Made by a program: the position numbers and the translations under genes. A DNA stretch of 42,265 nt from Flavobacteriales bacterium. GTDB lineage: Bacteria; Bacteroidota; Bacteroidia; Flavobacteriales_F; PHOS-HE28. The stretch covers positions 1 to 42,265 of the forward strand of contig JAEUSY010000010.1 of the NCBI GenBank assembly GCA_016788295.1. The letters are read 5' to 3'. Below, one piece after another: positions 31,010 to 37,284 of this stretch; the first letter of the stretch is position 1; each line of letters begins with the position of its first letter. Under the pieces are notes generated by a model that did not search any database, was not told where the DNA came from, and saw only the letters and a program-made list of their open reading frames with translations.

Positions 31010-32604
31010 ACCGCCTGCGCGCATTCCTGGAGCGCTCGCTTCCCCGTCTGCTGCGCGCGAGCCAGGCGCTCATTGCACTGGTGCTGATCTTCCTTGTATT
31101 CTCCCTTGGCGTTGTGCTTGAGCGATCGGGCTTTGTGCGTGATGTATTGGACCCCGGGCTCAAACGTATTTCACGCCCGGTACTGAACGCTTTCCGCGGC
31201 CGACCTCCCGAAGTACCGCTGATCACCGTGGCATTCGACGCCACTGAGCTTGACAGCTTGGAACAGTTGAAGCGCCGTGCCGATGAAGGAGGCTGGACAA
31301 GCGTTGAACTGACCACCCGGTTCGCAATTGAACTGACCCACGGCGGGCGACGTATCCCCGGTGTGATCGGGCTTCTGGAAGGTGCTGTGGGCAGCACTGG
31401 TGAATGGTCATACCATGTTCGTTTACTGCCCGGAGATACGCTGTTCGGTATGCGGACGTTCGAGGCCGTTCCGGTTGTTGACGGAAGTGGTCTAAGAGCG
31501 TGGAGCTTGGACTTTCTGCTCCGCGAAATGGGACACCCCACCTCCGGCGCCGCCCTGGTGGAATTGGAATTGGGCAAAGGCCACCCTCAGCTCTACCTCC
31601 TTCGTGGCGACCTGGAGACCACCCGCATCAATTCCTGGGGTATGGGCAACGGGCCCGTGCTACGGTTCGACGATGAACTGGCGATCAACGCCACGAAGGA
31701 TATGGCCGCTGCGGAGCGATCATTTCCTCCCCTGCCCCAATCCGATTGGATGGCCGCCCCCGTTAAGCTCGGTCGTCCCGAACTGCTGCGCACAGCAAGC
31801 CCGTTCAGCAAGCGCGCGGCCAAGGCCGTGGACGCTTTGGAATTGTTCCGATCGGGCGAACTCCGCGCATCCGAGGTCTTCGATGTGCATAGTACAGCAC
31901 ATATGCTCGCGTTGGCCGATCTGCTGGGCGCCCAGGATGCCATGCGGTGGCCCAATCTGCGCTTCATGGTGGATAGCCTTACGGGAAGCATGCATCTTTT
32001 CCCCCACCGAGGCGAAGCCTTTCTACCTATCAGCGACCTGATCGTTCTTCGTGACCGATCGCCATCTTCCGGGTCCCCCACCCTCGTATCCCGGATACTG
32101 GCCGATCCGGTGATGTTCAGTGCCTACATCGCCTGCCTCGACAATATGAGCAACGACGGAGCCTGGCAGCAGCAGTTGGCTTCTTTGATACCGAAGATCG
32201 AGGTACAGGAGCGCATTGTGGTCGCTGAGTACCCCGGGGCACAGCTGGACCGCATGCTGCTGACTTACAATCAGGCCCTGGTCCGTAGGATGCTGTCGCC
32301 AGCGGACCTCGCACTGGCCTATGCCAAGAGCGTACGTCCCGATGGCATCGACCTCGCCTTGGCCAACGTGCATGCGCTACCCATCGAGGTGATCGGTCTT
32401 GTTACGGGTACCGATACCCTGCCATCCTTGGGCGAGGTCATGCTCCAGCCACGCGACCCTGACAAGCCCTTACGCTACACGATCGTCCGCTTTAGGGGTA
32501 ACATCACCGATAAGAACGGACCACAATTGCTCGTGAGGATACCCGGCACCACAGCACCACGAAATGTGAAGGTGCGCTCCTGGAACATACTGGATGCGCA
32601 ATAG
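31006..32604 (+). CDS. Membrane-anchored protein, divergent CotH kinase-like
   Basis: 532 residues from GTG 31006. One N-terminal TM helix (SQALIALVLIFLVFSLGVVL) leaves a large extracytoplasmic domain. Three segments recall CotH-like proteins: LVELELGKGHPQLYLLRGDLET (in place of the G-x-Y-x-x-x-E step), GNGPVLRFDDE, and MLALADLLGAQDAMRWPNLRFMVDSLTGSMHLFPH (in place of the active-site Asp/Asn helix and the D of the next motif). CotH proteins phosphorylate spore-coat or surface proteins. The usual metal-binding Asp after the last segment is not obvious, so activity is doubtful. The C-terminal ~180 residues have Leu-rich beta character. Overlap with the preceding gene suggests coupling. Confidence 0.5.
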   Translation: MNRLRAFLERSLPRLLRASQALIALVLIFLVFSLGVVLERSGFVRDVLDPGLKRISRPVLNAFRGRPPEVPLITVAFDATELDSLEQLKRRADEGGWTSVELTTRFAIELTHGGRRIPGVIGLLEGAVGSTGEWSYHVRLLPGDTLFGMRTFEAVPVVDGSGLRAWSLDFLLREMGHPTSGAALVELELGKGHPQLYLLRGDLETTRINSWGMGNGPVLRFDDELAINATKDMAAAERSFPPLPQSDWMAAPVKLGRPELLRTASPFSKRAAKAVDALELFRSGELRASEVFDVHSTAHMLALADLLGAQDAMRWPNLRFMVDSLTGSMHLFPHRGEAFLPISDLIVLRDRSPSSGSPTLVSRILADPVMFSAYIACLDNMSNDGAWQQQLASLIPKIEVQERIVVAEYPGAQLDRMLLTYNQALVRRMLSPADLALAYAKSVRPDGIDLALANVHALPIEVIGLVTGTDTLPSLGEVMLQPRDPDKPLRYTIVRFRGNITDKNGPQLLVRIPGTTAPRNVKVRSWNILDAQ

Positions 32605-32663
32605 GCTTGCGGAATGGTGCTGTTTTGTTTTCTTTGGCTCAACAACAACAAAACCACACGGCC

Positions 32664-33080
32664 ATGGGTATGATGAAAGAGTTCAAGGACTTCGCAATGC
32701 GCGGCAATCTCATCGACATGGCGGTCGGTGTGGTGATGGCTGGCGCTTTCGGAAAAGTGGTGAACGCATTTACCGAAGGCATGGTGATGCCCTTGGTGAG
32801 CATGCTTACCGGCGGTGTCAACTTCGATAGCTGGAAACTGACCTTGAAAGACGAAGTGAAGGATGCTGCAGGAGCGGTCACCTCACCTGAGGTGGCCATC
32901 AAGTTCGGGACTTTCGTCACCTTCACCATCGACTTCATTATTGTTGCCTTCGCTGTTTTCATGGTGATCAAAGCGATCAACGCATCGAAGAAGAAAGAGG
33001 AAGCCGCACCTGCTCCCCCTCCCGGCCCCACCAACGAGGAGAAGCTCTTGATGGAAATACGCGACGCACTGCGCAAGTAA
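32664..33080 (+). CDS. mscL: Large-conductance mechanosensitive channel
   Basis: 138 residues from ATG 32664 (MGMMKEFKDFAMRGNLIDMAVGVVMAGAFGKVV); upstream in-frame starts fall in the leader. Two TM helices, TM1 with the pore-lining VGVVMAGAFGKVVNAF and TM2 at FVTFTIDFIIVAFAVFMVIKAIN, enclose a periplasmic loop of about 35 residues (NFDSWKLTLKDEVKDAAGAV). The C-terminus is a Pro/Ala-rich linker and the bundle helix (NEEKLLMEIRDAL). It opens under membrane tension to release osmolytes on hypo-osmotic shock. Monocistronic with a strong terminator behind it. Confidence 0.97.
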   Translation: MGMMKEFKDFAMRGNLIDMAVGVVMAGAFGKVVNAFTEGMVMPLVSMLTGGVNFDSWKLTLKDEVKDAAGAVTSPEVAIKFGTFVTFTIDFIIVAFAVFMVIKAINASKKKEEAAPAPPPGPTNEEKLLMEIRDALRK

Positions 33081-33100
33081 GACCGGTCCGCACTCCGATC

Positions 33101-33137
33101 AAAAGCCCTGCTCGCCACCATGCGGGCAGGGCTTTTT
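33101..33137 (+). terminator. Rho-independent terminator of mscL
   Basis: AAAAGCCCTGCTCGC pairs with GCGGGCAGGGCTTTTT around a short loop (CACCAT), with a T-run on the plus strand. The A-run on the left arm would also make it usable from the other strand, but no minus-strand gene faces it. Confidence 0.88.
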
Positions 33138-33158
33138 CATTCCACAGGCCACCACACG

Positions 33159-33192
33159 TTGATCACGGAACGGTACTTGCTGGGTAATTTCG
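33159..33192 (+). promoter_or_regulatory. Putative promoter for the CsgG-like lipoprotein
   Basis: TTG at 33159-33161, a 23-nt spacer, then TAATTTCG at 33185-33192 (one mismatch), 8 nt before ATG 33201. Spacer is at the upper limit reported for Bacteroidota. Confidence 0.45.
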
Positions 33193-33200
33193 ACCTTCCA

Positions 33201-34334
33201 ATGCGCTTCCTACCCGCCCTGCTCATCCTGTTGCTGATCACGGCCTGTGCCAGTGGCCGCAAGCAATTGGAGCGCGCTTCCACCTACGAACGAGCCGGCA
33301 TGATGCAGGAGGCCTTCAATGGGTACTCCGATCTGCATGACCGAAAGCCCCGGAACGTGGAGGCCCATGTAGGCATGAAACGCACAGCGCAGGCCATGTT
33401 CGACCGCATGCAACAGGAAGCATCGGCCTTGTACATGGCGAACGACCTGGCACGTGGCGAACAAGCCCGTGCTGAAGCACTGAACTACAAGTCCCGGATG
33501 GACCGCAAGGGACTGGACCTGCAAGTGGACGCGATGCTGGAGATGCGTCGGCGCGAAGCACAGCAGTTGGAAGCGGAAAAGCTCTACAATGCCGCCGATG
33601 CCGCTTTTCGCGCGGATCGTTATGCAGAAGCAGAGGATCTCGCGGAGAAGAGCCTGAAACTGATGCCTGACCGCAAGGAAACGGCCTACCTCTTGAAGAT
33701 GGCTCAGCTGGAGCCGCGCTATCGCGAAGGACAGAGGGCCGTGGAACTGGGCCTTTGGCGCGATGCCTACCAGCGGTACAAATGGGTCACCGACCGCGAT
33801 GCGTCGTACAAGGATGCTTGGGCACAACAATCGATGGTGCGCGAGAAAGCCGCATACACGCTTGGCTATGTGCCCATTTACAATGGCGCCATCTATGCGA
33901 ACGACATCGGGCTGGTGTTCGTGAACGGCGCGGTGGAAGCGCAATTGGCCGCCAGCATTAAATCGGCCATCCTTGACCTGCACGACCCCTTCCTGGTGCT
34001 GGTGGACCGCGACAATACCGATGAACTACTGGCCGAGCAACGGCGCCAGATGAGCGGTGCCTATGACGACCGCCACAGCGCCGAGGCCGGTCGACTGCTT
34101 GGCGCACGTTATGTGCTAACGGCCAAATTGCTCCGATTCGACGATGTGCTGTTCAAGCAGTGCGAAGTGCAGATGCAACTCATTGACACCGAGACCGGCC
34201 GCATCCATGCGTCGGAGATCATCCGGGTGAACAAACAGGAGATCGGCAAGGGCGCACCACGGGCGCAACTTCTTGAGAAAGCGGCCAAACGGATCGCGGC
34301 CCGCGTGGGAGCCTTTGATCCGGCGAAACGCTGA
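33201..34334 (+). CDS. Lipoprotein with helical repeats and CsgG-like C-terminal domain
   Basis: 377 residues from ATG 33201. Lipobox LITAC puts the lipidated cysteine at position 16. The middle (~25-190) is helical with TPR-like features (YERAGMMQEAFNGYSDLHDRKPRN, AEDLAEKSLKLMP). The C-terminal part (~225-375) matches CsgG/LpoB-style domains: VDRDNTDELLAEQRRQMSGAYDDRHSAEAGRLLGARYVLTAKL. In that family this segment is the ENLDxLLxEQ...G.LLGAxxxLTG block. Curli-like pore formation is not implied, since no csg genes are nearby. It might be a periplasmic assembly factor of the outer membrane. Confidence 0.7.
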   Translation: MRFLPALLILLLITACASGRKQLERASTYERAGMMQEAFNGYSDLHDRKPRNVEAHVGMKRTAQAMFDRMQQEASALYMANDLARGEQARAEALNYKSRMDRKGLDLQVDAMLEMRRREAQQLEAEKLYNAADAAFRADRYAEAEDLAEKSLKLMPDRKETAYLLKMAQLEPRYREGQRAVELGLWRDAYQRYKWVTDRDASYKDAWAQQSMVREKAAYTLGYVPIYNGAIYANDIGLVFVNGAVEAQLAASIKSAILDLHDPFLVLVDRDNTDELLAEQRRQMSGAYDDRHSAEAGRLLGARYVLTAKLLRFDDVLFKQCEVQMQLIDTETGRIHASEIIRVNKQEIGKGAPRAQLLEKAAKRIAARVGAFDPAKR

Positions 34335-34443
34335 GACAAACGCTCGGGAGCAAGTTCGTTGCTGCCATTGACCAGCGGTTGATAGTGTGGCTGCCTTGTT
34401 GCGGAACGAGCGCTGCGTTATTTTCCCGTCCTGAAATTCGACC

Positions 34444-35055
34444 ATGGAGAACATCGTCTACCGCCTCAGCAGTGAAAAGTGGAAACGCCTTTTGATCGCG
34501 AACGGCCATGTGCTCGTCAGCTCCAAAGGCCATGACTCAGCACTTAGTTTCCTTGAGTCGGCCGAAAAGAAAGGCCTGCTGGAGAGCCTGAAAAAGATCC
34601 CCGTGACCGGTATCACGCAATTGAGCCTGATCCCTGCTGATGACGACCTGAAGCTCAGCTGGATCGGCGATAAGGGAAAAGAGCAGCACTTCACGGTGGA
34701 GTTCGATGATGCGAAGGACGCGCAACTGGTGGCCGAAGCGATAGCCGGTGCGCGCAACATGACCATGCACGAACGCGCATCGGACAAGCTCCAGGCCATC
34801 AAGACACCGGGCATCGGGTTGCTGGTTAGCCTGGCGCTAACGGCCATGACCTTCTTCCTTGCCCAGGAAATGGCCGCAGGTGCCGATGTATCCCCTACCG
34901 GTCGCCGTGCCTGGCTGAAGTTGATCCTGATCGCTGTTGCCGAAGTGTTGGGTACCACCGGCACACTGCTGGTCGGTGGGGCCATTTGCCTGGCCTTCGG
35001 CTTTTGGGTGTTCAAGCGACTGCAATCGCCGCCAGTGGAGATGGTTTGGCGGTAG
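34444..35055 (+). CDS. Two-TM protein with PH-like N-terminal domain
   Basis: 203 residues, unrecognised family. The N-terminal ~105 residues read as a cytosolic PH-like beta-barrel: ITQLSLIPADDDLKLSWIGDKGKEQHFTVEFDDAKDAQLVAEAI, with a final helix. Two hydrophobic segments follow: IGLLVSLALTAMTFFLAQEM and LVGGAICLAFGFWVFKRL, with a basic loop between. This resembles YdbS/bPH-type membrane proteins in architecture only. Preceded by a 109-bp spacer with no clear regulatory element, and followed by a 143-bp stretch (35056-35198) without a gene. Confidence 0.7.
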   Translation: MENIVYRLSSEKWKRLLIANGHVLVSSKGHDSALSFLESAEKKGLLESLKKIPVTGITQLSLIPADDDLKLSWIGDKGKEQHFTVEFDDAKDAQLVAEAIAGARNMTMHERASDKLQAIKTPGIGLLVSLALTAMTFFLAQEMAAGADVSPTGRRAWLKLILIAVAEVLGTTGTLLVGGAICLAFGFWVFKRLQSPPVEMVWR

Positions 35056-35198
35056 GTGAAGATGAGCCAGGTACGTTGTACGCGTCGAGCCAGAAGTGTC
35101 CTACCTCGTTAGCGATGGGCTCAGCTCGCACCGATCGCGGACGAACGGGCCGGTGGAAGCTGATCTTGGTCGATAGAGAGTTCGTGAGGTGATCGAAC

Positions 35199-35555
35199 TC
35201 ATCGCCTATGCCACTTCCGAACTTCGTGGCTCAAGATGGCCGAATCGGCATCCATGAAAAGTACGAGGTTACTGACCTCGTTGGTATCTCCATTCATGAC
35301 CTTCACCGCCACCAAGTACCACATTTCATCCCGATCGTACCCGCTTGGTGCTCCAAGCAATTCCAAGATCTCCGCTTGCGATGCACCATCCAATCGATGG
35401 TTATCCAGCAGGTCATCCAACATCCTTTCCCTGTTCACGTGTTGCCCGAGGTCTCCGCGTTCCTTCCATCCTTCGCGGTTAAAACGAAGGTCTGACCCGC
35501 AGGCGAACAACAGCGCTACCAGAAGTAGTAGGAATGTATGGCGCGTACGCTTCAT
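35199..35555 (-). CDS. Small lipoprotein, BamE/SmpA-like fold suspected
   Basis: 118 residues from ATG 35555; a GTG three bases upstream is the alternative. Lipobox LLFAC predicts a lipoprotein, and FLLLLVALLFAC is the signal. The mature part contains LDGASQAEILELLGAPSGYDRDEMWYLVAV, which resembles the helix-turn-strand of BamE/OmlA (TKAQVxxLLGxP...WxY), followed by a final pair of strands. Hence an outer-membrane-associated role is possible. The start overlaps the kdnB stop (TGATG), so the two are translated from one mRNA. No other partner. Confidence 0.62.
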   Translation of the reverse strand: MKRTRHTFLLLLVALLFACGSDLRFNREGWKERGDLGQHVNRERMLDDLLDNHRLDGASQAEILELLGAPSGYDRDEMWYLVAVKVMNGDTNEVSNLVLFMDADSAILSHEVRKWHRR

Positions 35556-36637
35556 CACATCCTCCTATACCACCCCTTGATCCGCTCGCGGTCCAGCACC
35601 TGTTGCCAGTCAGGCCCGAAGGCGTGGTCCCACATGTGCGGCAGGTTGTAGGCCACTTCGGCCATGGCGCTGATGGTGTCCTCGCTCCAATCCTTGGCGA
35701 GGCCTTGTGGGATGTTGACCTTATTGTGCTTCACCATGCCCTTGAACTCCTGCACGTAGTCGCCATAGACATCGTCCAACTTGTCGAACGCGATGCAATT
35801 GGCGATGCAGTGGTGGATCTCCAGCACCTTGCCTAAGCCGTAGCTCAGCGCATGGCACACGCCCACCTCGCTGTAGGTGAGGCTGAGGCCGCCCATGTAG
35901 CTGGCCACCATCAGGGATTCATCGCTCTTCGGGTTGCTGCGGTCCATGCGCAGGAAGACCTCGCGGCACATCTCCAGGCTCTTCTCGCTGTACGCCTCCG
36001 CGAAGGTGTTCTTCTTGGTGCCGGTGATGGCCTCCACGCTGTGGATGTACGTGTCCATGCCGGTGTAGAACCACTGGTCGGTGGGCACGGTGGCGATCAG
36101 GTCCGGGTCGAGCACGATCTGGTCGAAGACGGTCCAGTCGCACTTGAGGCCGAGCTTCTTCACCGGGCCGGTGAGCACGGCGGTCATGCTCACCTCCGCG
36201 CCAGTGCCGCTGATGGTGGGCACGCCGCAGTGATAGATGCCGGGCTTCTTGATCAGGTTGAGGCCCTGGTACTGCACGCTGCTGCCCTCGTTGGTGAACA
36301 TGAGCGAGAGCGCCTTCGCCACGTCCATCACGTTGCCGCCGCCGATGCCGATCACGCCGGCGGGCAGGCCGCGCCGCGCGAGGATGTCGTCCCGCAGGCC
36401 GTCGATCTGCTCTGTGCTGGGCTCCTTCGCCGTGCTGCAGAAGATCAACTCATCTTCCGCCTGCTTGGGGATGCGCGCGATGAAATCGGCCCTGCCCTGG
36501 AAATAATGGTCGACGAGGAAGACGAAGAAGCGCTGGTGCTGGTCGCGGTGCGGCTCCAGGATCTCGCCGAGCTTGCCGAAGCTGCCACGGCCGTAGCAGG
36601 TCTTGGTGACGGACTTGAAGTTGCGGAAGAGGTTCAT
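35555..36637 (-). CDS. kdnB: 3-deoxy-D-manno-octulosonate 8-oxidase (KdnB-like iron-dependent alcohol dehydrogenase)
   Basis: 360 residues from ATG 36637. KdnB oxidises Kdo C8 to an aldehyde, which KdnA aminates to 8-amino-Kdo for lipopolysaccharide. The sequence follows Shewanella KdnB closely: GRGSFGKLGEIL, GIGGGNVMDVAKALSLMFTNEGSS, LIKKPGIYHCGVPTISGTGAE, TDQWFYTGMDTYIHSVEA, CHALSYGLGKVLEIHHCIANCIAFD. The metal-binding Asp and His residues lie in the MDTYIH and HALSYGLG/HHCIAN blocks. The kdnA aminotransferase normally next to it is not in this window: the downstream neighbour is a lipoprotein and the upstream side is the repeat/tRNA region. Substrate is inferred from homology. Confidence 0.82.
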   Translation of the reverse strand: MNLFRNFKSVTKTCYGRGSFGKLGEILEPHRDQHQRFFVFLVDHYFQGRADFIARIPKQAEDELIFCSTAKEPSTEQIDGLRDDILARRGLPAGVIGIGGGNVMDVAKALSLMFTNEGSSVQYQGLNLIKKPGIYHCGVPTISGTGAEVSMTAVLTGPVKKLGLKCDWTVFDQIVLDPDLIATVPTDQWFYTGMDTYIHSVEAITGTKKNTFAEAYSEKSLEMCREVFLRMDRSNPKSDESLMVASYMGGLSLTYSEVGVCHALSYGLGKVLEIHHCIANCIAFDKLDDVYGDYVQEFKGMVKHNKVNIPQGLAKDWSEDTISAMAEVAYNLPHMWDHAFGPDWQQVLDRERIKGWYRRM

Positions 36638-36655
36638 ACGATGGGTCGTGGGCCG

Positions 36656-36663
36656 CAAAGGAA
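36656..36663 (-). promoter_or_regulatory. Putative -7 box (TTCCTTTG) for kdnB
   Basis: One mismatch to TAnnTTTG on the minus strand, 18 nt before the kdnB ATG. No upstream TTG at standard spacing was noted. Confidence 0.4.
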
Positions 36664-36792
36664 ACCGTGAGGCGCGAAACGGATGTTGGAACACCTGTGG
36701 CCGGAACGAGCACCCTCGAAGACCTGGCTTGTCCGTCGTTCTAGTTCGGCCTTACTAGTACACGCAGCCGATCTCGATCGGCCCGCTCCCAA

Positions 36793-36841
36793 GAACGTCG
36801 AACCCCGCGTTCGCGGGGTCCTTTGGCGGAGAGGGAGGGAT
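36793..36841. repeat. Direct repeat A, copy 1: tRNA-Ser 3' end plus downstream hairpin
   Basis: 49 bp identical to 37058-37106. It includes the last 18 nt of tRNA-Ser (36824-36841: CCA end, discriminator, 7-nt acceptor strand, T-stem 3' strand) and the palindrome ACCCCGCGTTCGCGGGGT (36802-36819). Left-hand sequence is also related (shared CCCGCTC at 36782-36788). Confidence 0.9.
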
Positions 36842-36866
36842 CGCGCGATGACGCGCTTTCCCGATG

Positions 36867-36922
36867 GGGAGGGCTTCAAAGGACCGCTCGCTCCGCGAGC
36901 TGGTTCGCCGTTCCATCTCGCG
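36867..36922. repeat. Direct repeat B, copy 1
   Basis: 56 bp identical to 36974-37029 (offset 107). Contains the short inverted repeat GCTCGC-TCC-GCGAGC. The 107-bp unit is preceded in both copies by a related CTTTCCC(A/G)AT... segment, so it is an approximate tandem duplication. Confidence 0.9.
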
Positions 36923-36973
36923 CAAAAGATCTGTGGTCGGGATTGGCCTCCCTTCGGTCGGCCTTTCCCATAA

Positions 36974-37029
36974 GGGAGGGCTTCAAAGGACCGCTCGCTC
37001 CGCGAGCTGGTTCGCCGTTCCATCTCGCG
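36974..37029. repeat. Direct repeat B, copy 2
   Basis: Second copy of the 56-bp element; a 51-bp spacer separates the two copies. Lies inside the 216-bp segment bounded by the two A repeats. Confidence 0.9.
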
Positions 37030-37057
37030 TAGACGATCGAGATCGTCCCGCTCGTTG

Positions 37058-37106
37058 GAACGTCGAACCCCGCGTTCGCGGGGTCCTTTGGCGGAGAGGG
37101 AGGGAT
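37058..37106. repeat. Direct repeat A, copy 2: overlaps the intact tRNA-Ser
   Basis: The 49-bp repeat in its tRNA context: 37089-37106 is the 3' end of the tRNA, and 37067-37084 is the hairpin just downstream of it (8-bp stem, TT centre), without a T-run. Together with copy 1 it brackets 216 bp, as the ends of an integrated or duplicated piece would. Confidence 0.9.
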
Positions 37107-37178
37107 TCGAACCCCCGTTACCCGTGAGGGTAAAGCGGTTTTCAAGACCGCCGCATTCGACCGCTCTGCCACCTCTCC
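37089..37178 (-). tRNA. tRNA-Ser (UGA anticodon), CCA encoded
   Basis: Minus strand. Acceptor GGAGAGG pairs with CCTCTCC. The anticodon arm GCGGT-CTTGAAA-ACCGC gives anticodon TGA. A long class II variable arm (TTTACCCTCACGGGTAAC) and the T arm GGGGG-TTCGAAT-CCCTC are present. The discriminator is G and CCA is encoded (37089-37091). Reads UCA and probably other UCN codons. A -7-like box lies 15 nt upstream. Confidence 0.97.
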
Positions 37179-37193
37179 GGTTCTGAGCGCGCG

Positions 37194-37201
37194 CGAAAAT
37201 A
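37194..37201 (-). promoter_or_regulatory. Putative -7 box (TATTTTCG) for tRNA-Ser
   Basis: One mismatch to TAnnTTTG on the minus strand, 15 nt upstream of the mature tRNA 5' end. Confidence 0.42.
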
Positions 37202-37268
37202 GGATCGCTTCGGCGGGCAGCGGCGCTTCCCACCGGACCATCGGTCAGCCATGGCTGCCTGATGGAAC

Positions 37269-37276
37269 TAGCTTTG
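37269..37276 (+). promoter_or_regulatory. Putative -7 box (TAGCTTTG) for the GWxTD gene
   Basis: A perfect TAnnTTTG match, 8 nt before ATG 37285. Confidence 0.45.
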
Positions 37277-37284
37277 GCCTTGCC

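Larger units (their letters stand above)
36638..37088. other. Gene-free stretch between kdnB and tRNA-Ser
   Basis: 451 bp without a convincing gene. It holds the kdnB promoter region (left), the 49-bp repeat A1 with a copy of the tRNA 3' end (36793-36841), two copies of a 56-bp repeat B at a 107-bp period, and most of repeat A2. Frames are open on both strands, but they cross the tRNA and the repeats and have no recognisable product. Confidence 0.8.

Noticed and set aside
36867..37029. CRISPR array at the 56-bp repeats
   Set aside because: Only two repeat copies, repeat too long and spacer segment itself related to neighbouring sequence; no cas genes in the window.
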